The translations under genes were made by a program, and so were the position numbers. 32,162 bases of DNA from assembly GCA_030451825.1 (NCBI GenBank), contig JAKDNL010000013.1, forward strand, positions 1 to 32,162, in the 5' to 3' direction. Below the pieces are notes generated by a model. That model did no database searches, was not told where the DNA came from, and saw only the letters and a list, made by a program, of their open reading frames with translations. This DNA is from Pseudonocardia sp. (GTDB taxonomy: Bacteria > Actinomycetota > Actinomycetes > Mycobacteriales > Pseudonocardiaceae). This document shows positions 18,425-26,295 of this stretch, piece after piece (the stretch's first letter is position 1; the number at the start of each line of letters is the position of its first letter).

Positions 18425-18838
18425 ATGGGATCCCGACTGAACCCCTACCTCAGCTTCCGCGGCGATGCCCGCGCGGCGATGGACTTCTACCGGGAGGTGT
18501 TCGGCGGGACCATGACCGCGACGACCTTCGGGCAGTTCGGCAGCGAGGACCCGGAGCTGGCCGACCAGATCATGCACGCCCAGCTGGAGACGCCGGCCGG
18601 TTACACGCTGATGGGCTCGGACACCCCTCCCGGCATGGCGCACACGCCGGGATCGACGATCACTGTCAGCCTCTCCGGCGACGACGCCGAGCAGCTGCGC
18701 GGCTACTGGAAGTCGCTGTCCGGGTCCGGGACCGTCACCGTGGAACTGGAGAAGCAGATGTGGGGTGACGAGTTCGGGTCCTGCGTCGACCGCTTCGGTA
18801 TCTCGTGGATGGTCGACATCGTGCCCGCGCAGGGCTGA
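18425..18838 (+). CDS. PhnB-like VOC-family protein
   Basis: Protein of 137 aa of the glyoxalase/bleomycin-resistance fold, PhnB/YdhR-like subgroup. NPYLSFRGDARAAMDFYREVFGG is the standard N-terminal signature, and the C-terminal WGDEFGSCVDRFGISWMVDI matches the conserved WGxxxGxxxDxFGxxW end. Function in this subgroup is generally unproven. AGGAGG precedes ATG 18425 closely. It seems monocistronic, with a hairpin after its stop. Confidence 0.88.
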   Translation: MGSRLNPYLSFRGDARAAMDFYREVFGGTMTATTFGQFGSEDPELADQIMHAQLETPAGYTLMGSDTPPGMAHTPGSTITVSLSGDDAEQLRGYWKSLSGSGTVTVELEKQMWGDEFGSCVDRFGISWMVDIVPAQG

Positions 18839-18850
18839 GCCGCGGGCGTC

Positions 18851-18883
18851 CGGGGGGAACGGACACCACCGATCCGTCCCCCG
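18851..18883 (+). terminator. Hairpin after the PhnB-like gene
   Basis: CGGGGG-GA-ACGGA (18851-18863) pairs with TCCGTCCCCCG (18873-18883) as an 11-bp stem with a 2-base bulge and a 9-base loop. It lies 12 bases after the stop codon. No T tract follows. Confidence 0.5.
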
Positions 18884-18912
18884 CCGGCCTCATCGGGCCT
18901 ACGGTGATCGTC

Positions 18913-19692
18913 ATGGTCACCACCGCCGACAAGGCCGCCACCCTGCAGAAGCTGCACTCCGATCCGGAGCTGCTGCTCGTCGTCAACGTCTGGGACGCGA
19001 TCACCGCGTCCGTCGTCGCCCGGACACCGGGCACGACGGCGCTCGCGACCCCGAGCCACGGCATCGCCGCCGCGCACGGCTACCCGGACGGTGAGCAGAT
19101 CCCGCGCGACGAGATGATCGCCGCGGTCGGCCTGGTCGCCCGCACGGCCGGGGACCTGCCGGTCAGCGCCGACCTCGAAGCCGGCTACGGCGACCCCGGC
19201 GGCACCGTGTCCCGCGCGATCGACGTCGGCATCGTCGGGGCGAACCTCGAGGACCAGATGAAGCCGCTCGACGAGTCGGCCAAGGCCGTGCGGGCGGCCG
19301 TCGCGGCGGGGGAGGCGGCCGGGGTGCCGTTCGTGCTCAACGCCCGGACCGACGCGTTCGTCAGGGCCGGCGAGAAGGACCCGGAGGAGGTGCTGACCGA
19401 CGCCATCGCGCGCGGCCGCGCCTACCTCGACGCCGGGGCGTCGAACTTCTTCGTGCCCGGCAAGCTCGACGAGACCCAGGTCGGACGCCTGGTCGAGGCG
19501 CTCGGTGAGCGCAAGGTCAACCTGATCGGCGTCCCCGGCTCGATCTCGCTGGATCGCGCGCAGCAGCTCGGGGTCTCCCGCGTGTCCTATGGCCCGTGGA
19601 GCCAGAACGTCGCGCTCACCGCCCTGGCGAAGCTGGCCGAGGACGTCTACGCCGGCGGTGGCCTGCCCGCCGACACCCGCAAGCTGAACTGA
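18913..19692 (+). CDS. Isocitrate lyase/PEP mutase superfamily enzyme
   Basis: TIM-barrel protein of 259 aa. SADLEAGYGD (D87, E89, G91-G93) and NLEDQ (E113, D114) are the metal-binding motifs of this superfamily. The early VVNVWDAITASV is typical of the short carboxyvinyl-carboxyphosphonate phosphorylmutase-like group. The KKCGH-type catalytic loop of true isocitrate lyase is absent, so glyoxylate-cycle activity is unlikely. Candidate reactions are oxaloacetate or methylisocitrate-type C-C cleavage. The ATG at 18913 is chosen, with an in-frame GTG at 18904 as alternative. Its 3' end overlaps the convergent FAD oxidoreductase gene by 46 bp. Confidence 0.85.
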   Translation: MVTTADKAATLQKLHSDPELLLVVNVWDAITASVVARTPGTTALATPSHGIAAAHGYPDGEQIPRDEMIAAVGLVARTAGDLPVSADLEAGYGDPGGTVSRAIDVGIVGANLEDQMKPLDESAKAVRAAVAAGEAAGVPFVLNARTDAFVRAGEKDPEEVLTDAIARGRAYLDAGASNFFVPGKLDETQVGRLVEALGERKVNLIGVPGSISLDRAQQLGVSRVSYGPWSQNVALTALAKLAEDVYAGGGLPADTRKLN

Positions 19693-20990
19693 GCGCGGAT
19701 CCGGTCCACGACGATCTTCGCGGTCTCCGCGCAGGCCGTCGTGCCGCCGTTGGCGTACTCCTTGACCCCGTCGCCGACGTTCCAGAGGTTGGGGATCGGG
19801 GTCTGCGGCGTCAGGTCGTAGCCGGCGACGGCGCGCTGCGGCGGCCACCCGTCGCGCATGACGGCGGTGGACAGGATCCGGGCGCCGTCGAAGCCGGGAA
19901 CCTGCTCGCGCAGGTCGGTGGTGAGCAGCTCGATCTCCGCGGCCTCGTCGAAGTCGCCGACGGCGGGCTTCGGGACCGACCCGCCGACGTAGAGGTTCCA
20001 GCCCGGCGGGGCCATCTCGGGGCAGGTGTCGGTGAAGTTCGCGACGTAGCAGAGCCGGCGCGACGTCGAGAACAGCAGCATCCCGGGCGCGTCGACGAGC
20101 CGTTCCCGGCTGGCGAAGTTCAGCGCGAGCATCGAGCAGGGGCGGTCGGTGATCCGGACCTGCTCGCGGTAGTCGGCGGGCAGGTCGTCGGGGCCGAGCA
20201 GCTCGACGGTCGCGGCCGGCCCGACGTCGCTGACCGCGACCGAGCAGCCGACCTCGACCCGCCTGCCCTCGCGCAGCACGGTCGCGCCAGTGATCCGGCC
20301 GTCGACGAGGTGCAACGCCTCGACCTGCGACGACAGCCAGATCTCGCCGCCGTTGCGGGGCAGTGTCGCGGCCAGTGACTCCCAGACGCCGATCGTGCCG
20401 TCCGGGCAGAATCCGAAGCGCTTGAACGCGGACTTGCGGGTGAAGTAGGTGAGGAACACCCTGGCCGGCAGCTCGTCGGAGCTGACCGCGAACACCGCGG
20501 CGCACATGTTGCGGAACACGCCCTGCACGGCGTCGTTGGTGCTGAAGCGCGCGACCCAGTCGGCGGTGGAGAGCTCCTCGCCGGGCAGCGCGTCGTCGTC
20601 CGTCCGGGCGGCGCCGATGCCGCTGAGCAGCTTCGCGCCCTGGCGGGTCATCTGCGAGAGCAGCAGACCCCAGCCGCCGCGGGTCACGTCGAGGTCCTTC
20701 GAACCGACCCGGTAGAGAACCGGGACGGCCGGCGCGCGGACGTCGAACTCGGCGCCGACCTCGGCGAACGTCTCCTCGGTAATGCCGCCGACCTCGATCA
20801 CGATGGCGCCGTCGTTGACCCGGAAGCCGTCGATCTCGGTGGTCGAGGCCCGCCCCCCGACCTTGTCCAGGCGCTCCACGACGAGCGTGCGGTAGCCGGC
20901 GTGCGCGAGCCGGGCGGCGGCGAACAGGCCGCCGGCGCCGGCGCCCACCACGAGCGCGTCGAACGTGGAGTCGGGCGTGGGATCGGGCAC
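19647..20990 (-). CDS. CrtI-like FAD-dependent oxidoreductase
   Basis: Flavoprotein of 447 aa. The N-terminal dinucleotide-binding motif VVGAGAGGLFAAARLAHAGY starts at residue 14 and VVERLDKVGGRAST follows, as in phytoene desaturase and amine-oxidase-type enzymes. The C-terminal NLWNVGDGVKEYANGGTTACAETA is the second FAD-binding signature. The sequence is not close to a specific carotenoid enzyme by eye, and no crtB or crtE is nearby, so the substrate is unknown. GTG 20990 follows AGAGGAGAG. A well-formed promoter overlapped by an AT-rich inverted repeat lies just upstream. Confidence 0.85.
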   Translation of the reverse strand: MPDPTPDSTFDALVVGAGAGGLFAAARLAHAGYRTLVVERLDKVGGRASTTEIDGFRVNDGAIVIEVGGITEETFAEVGAEFDVRAPAVPVLYRVGSKDLDVTRGGWGLLLSQMTRQGAKLLSGIGAARTDDDALPGEELSTADWVARFSTNDAVQGVFRNMCAAVFAVSSDELPARVFLTYFTRKSAFKRFGFCPDGTIGVWESLAATLPRNGGEIWLSSQVEALHLVDGRITGATVLREGRRVEVGCSVAVSDVGPAATVELLGPDDLPADYREQVRITDRPCSMLALNFASRERLVDAPGMLLFSTSRRLCYVANFTDTCPEMAPPGWNLYVGGSVPKPAVGDFDEAAEIELLTTDLREQVPGFDGARILSTAVMRDGWPPQRAVAGYDLTPQTPIPNLWNVGDGVKEYANGGTTACAETAKIVVDRIRAQFSLRVSAGRPPPA

Positions 20991-21011
20991 CGGGCTCTCC
21001 TCTGATCGTTG

Positions 21012-21048
21012 CTTAATACAGAATAAATTAAGTGCTCGGCAGCGTCAA
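21012..21048 (-). promoter_or_regulatory. Promoter and overlapping operator of the FAD oxidoreductase
   Basis: On the minus strand TTGACG (21048-21043), exactly 17 bases, then TATTCT (21025-21020) gives a good vegetative-type promoter. CTTAAT (21012-21017) and ATTAAG (21027-21032) form an inverted repeat with a 9-base centre flanking the -10. The adjacent TetR gene product is the obvious candidate repressor. Confidence 0.65.
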
Positions 21049-21070
21049 AGGCCGCGCATTCGCACTGCGC

Positions 21071-21112
21071 GGGGATCAGGGGGCGGGGATCACGGGTCGG
21101 GGATCAGGGACG
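21071..21112. repeat. Three 14-bp tandem repeats at the TetR 3' end
   Basis: GGGGATCA recurs at 21071, 21085 and 21099 with exact 14-base periodicity. The third copy contains the TetR stop codon (TCA, 21104-21106 on the plus strand). It looks like a small slippage expansion. Confidence 0.6.
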
Positions 21113-21727
21113 CAGCGCGTGCAGAACCATCGACTGCGCGGTGCGGATGAGCTCGTCGATCGGGCCGCGCTCCGGGGCCCACCACTCGACCGCCCAGTTC
21201 AGCGACCCGAGCACCATCATCCGTGCGACGGCGGGGTCGAGGTCGGAGCGCAGCTGCCCGGCCGCGGCGAGGTCGGCGACGAGCCCGCGCCAGATCTCGT
21301 TGTACCCGGCGACCTCGGCCATCGCGCGGTCGCCGACCTGCTCGGGCAGCTGGTTGCCGTTGCGGATGATCGCGCGGGAGTAGTCGGAGATCTCCAGCTC
21401 GTGGTGCAGGTGCGACGCGACGGCGGCGGCGATCCGCTCGGTCGGTGACGTGCCCGGCGGCAGCGCGGCCAGCGCGTCGGCGAGGTGGGTCCGCATCGCC
21501 TCCGCACCGACGAACATGACCTCCTCGATGAGGTCCTCACGCGAGGGGAAGTAGTAGTAGATCGCCGGGGCCCGCACCTGGGCCTGTTCGGCGATGTCGA
21601 CCAGGCGCGAACCGGTGAAACCCTTGCGGGCCAGTACGGTGGCCGCCGCGTCGAGCAGCCGCCCGCGCGTCTGTGCCGACTTCGACCCCGGTGCCTCGGG
21701 CTCGGGTCGCGGGGTCCGGCGGGGCAT
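21104..21727 (-). CDS. TetR-family regulator (intact copy)
   Basis: Regulator of 207 aa. The DNA-binding part includes RGRLLDAAATVLARKGFTGSR and APAIYYYFPSREDLIEEV. The effector domain ends DLDPAVARMMVLGSLNWAVEWW and DELIRTAQSMVLHALRP. This C-terminal LGSLNWAVEWW pattern is seen in TetR regulators of fatty-acid and acyl-CoA catabolism. ATG 21727 gives the standard length; a longer open frame upstream belongs to a broken paralogue. It stands between a FAD oxidoreductase and an acyl-CoA synthetase and probably binds the AT-rich palindromes near their promoters. Inducer unknown, possibly an acyl-CoA. Confidence 0.88.
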   Translation of the reverse strand: MPRRTPRPEPEAPGSKSAQTRGRLLDAAATVLARKGFTGSRLVDIAEQAQVRAPAIYYYFPSREDLIEEVMFVGAEAMRTHLADALAALPPGTSPTERIAAAVASHLHHELEISDYSRAIIRNGNQLPEQVGDRAMAEVAGYNEIWRGLVADLAAAGQLRSDLDPAVARMMVLGSLNWAVEWWAPERGPIDELIRTAQSMVLHALRP

Positions 21728-21804
21728 CGGTCGATCGTATGGCGTGGGGCGGCCGGGCCGTCGTCGACCTGCCTGCCCGGCCGTGTCCTGTTCTGACGTT
21801 TCCT

Positions 21805-21828
21805 GCCCTGCCGTGCCCGGGGCAGGGC
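21805..21828 (-). terminator. Hairpin after the broken TetR copy
   Basis: GCCCTGCC (21805-21812) pairs exactly with GGCAGGGC (21821-21828), loop 8 bases. It abuts the stop codon of the broken TetR gene on the minus strand. This suggests the two TetR genes were separate transcripts. Confidence 0.5.
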
Positions 21829-22252
21829 TCAGTCGCCGGTGCCGAGTCCGCGGCCGACCAGCAGCTGGGCCGTGCGCACGGTCTCGGCGAGCGAGCCGCG
21901 TTCGTCGTTCCACCACTCGGGTGCCCAGTTCAGGGCGCCGATGACGAGCATCCGTGCGGCGCCCGTCGCCGGGCATCGCGGCCGGCGACTCCTCGACGTG
22001 CGCCATCGTCCGTCGCAGCCCGACCTGCACGACCTCCTGGATGACGTCGTCGCGGGAGGGGAAGTAGTAGTAGATCGCCGGCGCCTGCAGCCGTGCGATC
22101 TCGGCGATGTCGGACAGGCGGGTACCGGCGTAGCCGTTGCGGTTGAGGACCTCGGCGGCGGCATCGAGGATCCGCTCGCGGGCACGCGCCGACTTCGAGT
22201 CCGAGCGTGCCGCGACGCCGTCGCTCACCTGCGGAGATGCTCGCCGGGCCAC
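21829..22252 (-). pseudogene. Broken TetR paralogue (internal deletion with frameshift)
   Basis: The first reading frame from GTG 22252 encodes a full TetR DNA-binding domain: SARARERILDAAAEVLNRNG, then RLSDIAEIARLQAPAIYYYFPSRDDVIQEV, then RRTMAHVEESPAAMPGD. After about 21975 the family sequence stops in that frame. It resumes in another frame with ARMLVIGALNWAPEWWNDERGSLAETVRTAQLLVGRG, ending at 21829. Against the intact neighbour (VARMMVLGSLNWAVEWW...) some 85 residues of the ligand-binding domain are missing. Deletion plus frameshift has left an inactive gene, unless the truncated N-terminal part still binds DNA. The two copies are clearly related and probably arose by tandem duplication. 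Confidence 0.82.
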
Positions 22253-22360
22253 GGCAGCGATCCTACGGGGGCATCCGTGCGCCCGGTCCCGCGCCGCGCG
22301 GTGGTGGTGACCCCTCGGCGGGGGTCGGGGGCGGGCGTTGCGCAGGCCTCCGAAAGGTGA

Positions 22361-22382
22361 CTAATCTCGATTAGAATCGAGA
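22361..22382. promoter_or_regulatory. Overlapping palindromes upstream of the acyl-CoA synthetase
   Basis: CTAATC-TC-GATTAG (22361-22374) and TCTCGATT-AG-AATCGAGA (22365-22382) are two overlapping palindromes between the broken TetR gene and the synthetase start at 22400. A possible promoter for the synthetase, TTGCGC (22339-22344) with TAATCT (22362-22367) after 18 bases, lies within the first palindrome. The TetR products are the likely binders. Confidence 0.65.
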
Positions 22383-22399
22383 CGTCGAGGAGGCCGTCG

Positions 22400-24112
22400 A
22401 TGACCGGCACGATCGAGCACAGGCGTGCGGCGCTGCAGGCCCGTTTCCCGGTGTGGTCCCCGACGACCCTCGACGGGTTCCTGGACCGTTGCGCCGCGGA
22501 CTTCCCGGACCGACCGCTGGTCCTCACCGACGAGTCGACCCTGACCTACGCCGAGGCGGCGGCGTGGTCCCGGCGGCTCGCGGACGGCCTGGCCGCGCTC
22601 GGGGTCCGCCGCGGCGACCGGGTCGGCATGGTGATGGCCAACCACCTGGAGTTCGCGCCGCTGAAGTTCGCGGTCGCCCGCGCCGGCGCGGTGGCCGTCC
22701 CGTTCAACTACCTCTACCGGACCGCCGAGCTCGCGTACGTGCTGCGCCAGTCCCGCTGCAACGTGCTGATCACGATGACCGGGTTCGCCGGCCTGGACTA
22801 CCCGGCGATGCTCGACGAGATCGCGCCCGGCTGGGAGAACGGCCCGACCGGCGCGCTGCCGGACCTGCACACCGTCGTGGCGCTCCCGACGGACGTCGCC
22901 GCCCGCGACGGTGTGCGCACCGTCGAGGATCTGGGCGCCCTCGGCGACGAGCGCCCCGGCGCGTCCGACGGGTCGCGCGCGGAGCCCGGGGACCTCGGCG
23001 ACATCCTCTACACGTCCGGGACGACCGGGTCGCCCAAGGGCGTGATGGTCACCCACGACGCGGTGCAGCGCACCGGGTACGCCTCGGCGCTGACCCGGGC
23101 GTTCGAGGACGGGCGCCGGATCCTGTTCTCGCTGCCCTGCTACCACATGTTCGGCTACGTGGAGGGCCTGCTCGCCGCGATGATCGTCGGCGGCGCGATC
23201 GTCCCGCGCACGTCGTTCACCCCGGCCGACTACGTCGCCGGTATCGAACGGCACCGGGCCACCGAGATCCTCTGCGTGCCGACGATGACGGTCGCGCTCC
23301 TGGAGTCGCCGGACCGGCTCGGCCGGGACCTGTCGTCGGTGTTCGCGATCCTGTCCGGAGCGGCGCCGGCCCCGGTCTGGCTGTGGGAGAAGGTGCGGGC
23401 CGAGCTGGGCATCTCCGAGATCACCACCGGTTACGGGATGACCGAGTGCGGTGGCGCGATGACGATGTCGCTGCCCGAGGACCCCCTGGAACGGCACTCG
23501 GCGACGGTCGGGCGGGTCAAGCTCGCCGGCGTCGCGGGCCTCGCCCCAGAAGATCCGACACAGCGCGGGGGCGACCTGTGCCACTACCGCACCGTCGACC
23601 CGGTCGACGGCTCGGAGCTGCCCGCCGGCGCCGAGGGCGAGCTGATCTCCCGCGGACCCACGCACATGCTCGGGTTCTGGGACGAGCCCGACGAGACCGC
23701 GGCCGGCCTGCGCGACGGGTGGGTGTTCTCCGGCGACCTCGGCCGTGTCCGCGACGACGGCTACCTGCAGATCACCGGGCGCAGCAAGGAGCTCTACAAG
23801 AGCGGCGGCGAGCTCGTCATGCCCAAGGAGGTCGAGGAGCTGCTCACCCGCTCCCCGGGCGTCAGCCAGGCCTACGCCGTCGGTGTCCCGGACGACCGGT
23901 GGGGCGAGGTCGGCTGCGCCTGGATCGTGCCCGAGCCGGGCGTCACGGTGGACCCCGACGAGCTGCTCGCCCTGTGCCGGGACAAGCTCGCGCGGTTCAA
24001 GGTGCCCAAGCACATCCTGCTCATCACGGCCGACGAGCTGCCGACGACACCGACCGGCAAGGTCCAGAAGTTCCGCCTGGCCTCCCGTGCGGCCGAGTGG
24101 CTGGCCGGCTGA
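22400..24112 (+). CDS. Acyl-CoA synthetase (ANL superfamily)
   Basis: Adenylate-forming CoA ligase of 570 aa. P-loop YTSGTTGSPKG (about 204-214) binds ATP, GYGMTECGG is the A5-type motif, and GWVFSGDLGRVRDDGYLQITGRSKELYKSGGE is the hinge region. The catalytic lysine is in PTGKVQKFRL. It activates a carboxylic acid to its CoA thioester; the substrate pocket cannot be read by eye. It is alone on the plus strand, preceded by palindromic operators, and convergent with a second CoA ligase. It probably feeds the acyl-CoA dehydrogenase and crotonase genes further on. ATG 22400 follows GAGGAGG. Confidence 0.92.
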   Translation: MTGTIEHRRAALQARFPVWSPTTLDGFLDRCAADFPDRPLVLTDESTLTYAEAAAWSRRLADGLAALGVRRGDRVGMVMANHLEFAPLKFAVARAGAVAVPFNYLYRTAELAYVLRQSRCNVLITMTGFAGLDYPAMLDEIAPGWENGPTGALPDLHTVVALPTDVAARDGVRTVEDLGALGDERPGASDGSRAEPGDLGDILYTSGTTGSPKGVMVTHDAVQRTGYASALTRAFEDGRRILFSLPCYHMFGYVEGLLAAMIVGGAIVPRTSFTPADYVAGIERHRATEILCVPTMTVALLESPDRLGRDLSSVFAILSGAAPAPVWLWEKVRAELGISEITTGYGMTECGGAMTMSLPEDPLERHSATVGRVKLAGVAGLAPEDPTQRGGDLCHYRTVDPVDGSELPAGAEGELISRGPTHMLGFWDEPDETAAGLRDGWVFSGDLGRVRDDGYLQITGRSKELYKSGGELVMPKEVEELLTRSPGVSQAYAVGVPDDRWGEVGCAWIVPEPGVTVDPDELLALCRDKLARFKVPKHILLITADELPTTPTGKVQKFRLASRAAEWLAG

Positions 24113-24123
24113 CGGACGGGGTC

Positions 24124-24163
24124 GTGCGCGGATATCGCTGTTCCGGCGACGATTTCCGCGCAC
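24124..24163. terminator. Bidirectional terminator between convergent CoA ligases
   Basis: GTGCGCGGATATCG (24124-24137) and CGATTTCCGCGCAC (24150-24163) pair at 13 of 14 positions around a 12-base loop. The hairpin occupies the 58-bp gap between the two convergent stops, where it can serve both genes. Confidence 0.7.
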
Positions 24164-24170
24164 GGGGGGT

Positions 24171-25805
24171 TCAGGTCAGCTGCTCGCGCAGGAGGAACTT
24201 CTGCACCTTGCCGGATGCGGTGTGCGGGAGCTCGGCGACGAAGTACCAGCGTGCCGGGATCTTGAACGCGCTCAGCCGCGCCCGGCAGTGCTCGACGAGG
24301 TCCTGTTCCAGCGTGGCGGCGGGCGGCTCGTGCGTGGTCAGGGCGACGGCGACGATCTCGCCCCACGTCTCGTCCGGCAGCCCGACCGCGGCCGACTCGG
24401 CGACCGCCGGGTGCTCGGCCAGCGCGATCTCGATCTCGGCGGGGGAGATGTTCTCCCCACCGCGGATGATCAGCTCCTTGAGCCGGCCGGAGAGCGTGAT
24501 CATGCCGCGGTCGTCCATCGAGCCGAGGTCGCCGGTGTGCACGTAGCCGTCGGCGTCGACGGTGGCGGCCGTGGCGTCGGGGTCGTCGTAGTAGCGCAGC
24601 ATCTGGTTGTAGCCGCGGGCGCAGACCTCGCCCGCGACGCCGAGCGCGACGACCTCGCCGGTGGCCGGGTCGACGATCCGGGCGCCGGTGTGCGGCAGCG
24701 GCCGCCCGACGCTGCTCACCAGGTCGGCGCGCGTGTCGCCGCGGCGGGTGAGGCTGAGTACCGGGGAGAGCTCGGTCTGGCCGTAGAGGTTGCGCACCGA
24801 CGCCCCGAACGTCGCCGTGACGGCCTCGATCATGCTGGCGGGCACGGTGGACGCCCCGACCAGGACGGTGTCGAGCTGCGGTGCGCGCGCGTCGCCGCGG
24901 CGGGCCGCCTGCAATACCGCGCCGAGCACGGTCGGCACGCTCATCAGCACGGTGCCGATATCCGTCCCGCGTGCGCCGCTCTCGGTCGCCCGCTCGCGCT
25001 CGACGGTGGCCAGCACCTCGTCCGGGTCGAACTTCTCGATCAGCACGACGGTGCCGCCGAGGAACGCCGGGCCCAGGTGTGAGATCACGCAGCCCGCGGT
25101 GTGGAACGCGGGCAGCGGTGCGATCGCCAGCACGCCCTCGCCGACGTCGGCGGTGCGCATGGTGAGCTGGGCGTTGTTCACCAGTGAGCGGTGCGCGAGC
25201 AGGACACCCTTGGGCCGGCCGGTGGTGCCGGAGGTGAACTGCATCATCGCCGGTTGCCCGGGGCCGCTGCGCTCGACGAGGTCGACCGGTTCGCCGCGCA
25301 ACGCGGCGCCGTCGGACAGGCTGATCACGTGCGTCAGGCCGTCGACGTCGGCGCTCACCTGCGCGACGGTGGCGGTCAGGCCGTGCCCGCGCGCGCTGTC
25401 GGCGTGGATCAGGACGCTCGCGCGGGACAGCCGGAGTGCGTACTCCAGCTCGGTGGGTGTCTGCGCCGGGTTGAGGGCGACGAGCGTGACCCCGGCCAGC
25501 GCCGCCCCGTACTGGACGTGGATCCACTCGGCGACGTTCGGCGCGAGTAGCGCGACGTGCCCGCCCGGCCCGGTGAGCTCCAGCAGGGCGCCGGCGATCC
25601 GGCGTGCGGAGTCGAGCAGCTCGGCGTAGCTCCAGCGACCTTGCTCACCCGCGTGCGTGACCCCGACCAGCGCGGTGACGTCCGGGTGCTGCTCGGCCTG
25701 TAGCCGCAGCATCCCGCCGACGGTCGTCTCCAGCAGCGGCATCTCGTCGCGCTCGGGCCATTCGGAGCGGGTGATCGTCGTGCGCGGGAGGGACTCCGTG
25801 CTCAT
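24171..25805 (-). CDS. Acyl-CoA synthetase (ANL superfamily), second copy
   Basis: CoA ligase of 544 aa. ATP P-loop FTSGTTGRPKG spans about 190-200, NLYGQTELSPV is the adenine-binding motif, and DGYVHTGDLGSMDDRGMITLSGRLKELIIRGGENI is the hinge. The C-terminal lysine is in TASGKVQKFLL. It is not a close copy of its convergent neighbour (different loops and pocket segments), so the two likely activate different acids or pathway stages. It has its own promoter with a palindromic operator. ATG 25805 is the start. It lies downstream of vapBC on the same strand but with a separate control region. Confidence 0.92.
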   Translation of the reverse strand: MSTESLPRTTITRSEWPERDEMPLLETTVGGMLRLQAEQHPDVTALVGVTHAGEQGRWSYAELLDSARRIAGALLELTGPGGHVALLAPNVAEWIHVQYGAALAGVTLVALNPAQTPTELEYALRLSRASVLIHADSARGHGLTATVAQVSADVDGLTHVISLSDGAALRGEPVDLVERSGPGQPAMMQFTSGTTGRPKGVLLAHRSLVNNAQLTMRTADVGEGVLAIAPLPAFHTAGCVISHLGPAFLGGTVVLIEKFDPDEVLATVERERATESGARGTDIGTVLMSVPTVLGAVLQAARRGDARAPQLDTVLVGASTVPASMIEAVTATFGASVRNLYGQTELSPVLSLTRRGDTRADLVSSVGRPLPHTGARIVDPATGEVVALGVAGEVCARGYNQMLRYYDDPDATAATVDADGYVHTGDLGSMDDRGMITLSGRLKELIIRGGENISPAEIEIALAEHPAVAESAAVGLPDETWGEIVAVALTTHEPPAATLEQDLVEHCRARLSAFKIPARWYFVAELPHTASGKVQKFLLREQLT

Positions 25806-25845
25806 GTGCGGCCTCCGGAACCGGTGTCGAGGTGACGCGGCTCAC

Positions 25846-25886
25846 CTGTTGAACAGAAGTTAAGACGTCTGTCCGGGTCCGGTCAA
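25846..25886 (-). promoter_or_regulatory. Promoter and operator of the second CoA ligase
   Basis: On the minus strand TTGACC (25886-25881), 17 bases, TTAACT (25863-25858), and directly after it the palindrome CTGTT-n-AACAG (25846-25856), which would cover the transcription start. The operator differs from the CTAATC-type sites of the locus, suggesting another repressor. Confidence 0.6.
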
Positions 25887-25893
25887 CGCCCGG

Positions 25894-26295
25894 TCAACCT
25901 GGGAGCAGAGCGAGGCCTTCGTGTTCGGCGAAGTCGACGAAGTCTTTGATGTTGAAGGTCGCGAGTGGGAGGTCTCGGATCAGGCAGCACGCGGCGATCC
26001 AGCTATCGTTGACCGGCCGAGGCCAGCCGCGGAGCTGTGCGTAGGCCTGAAGCTCACCCCAGCGCGCCGCGACATGGGTGTCGTAGGGCAGGACAACAAG
26101 TTCGGCGAGGAAATCGCGCATGGTGGCGAGGTTGCGTGGTCTCCATCGTCGGACCAGGGTCCACTTGGTCAGCTCGCCCACGGTGACGAAAGTGACGGCC
26201 AGGTTGTTGCCGGCGAGTTGGCGGACGGTGGCCGGCGGCGTTCGTCGGCGGAGCAGCGACGAGGCGACATCCGTGTCGAGGACGACCAGACTCAT
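25894..26295 (-). CDS. vapC: PIN-domain ribonuclease toxin (VapC-like)
   Basis: PIN-domain protein of 133 aa. The acidic metal-binding residues are all present: D7 (VVLDTDVA), E41 (VTVGELTKW), D97 (VNDSWIAACC) and N115/D118 (FNIKDF). VapC toxins cleave tRNA or rRNA when not held by their antitoxin. ATG 26295 overlaps the stop of the upstream antitoxin gene by 4 bp (ATGA), the usual coupling. The GC content is somewhat below that of the surrounding catabolic genes, consistent with separate acquisition. Confidence 0.9.
   Translation of the reverse strand: MSLVVLDTDVASSLLRRRTPPATVRQLAGNNLAVTFVTVGELTKWTLVRRWRPRNLATMRDFLAELVVLPYDTHVAARWGELQAYAQLRGWPRPVNDSWIAACCLIRDLPLATFNIKDFVDFAEHEGLALLPG

Noticed and set aside
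21104-22252. A single 382-aa protein with two TetR DNA-binding domains
   Set aside because: The middle of that frame is Arg/Pro-rich out-of-frame sequence, the second TetR has its own ATG at 21727, and the lost C-terminal segment of the first copy is found in another frame. A broken gene beside an intact one explains it better.
22361-24163. 600-codon minus-strand frame opposite the acyl-CoA synthetase
   Set aside because: Shadow frame; the plus strand has all ANL motifs.
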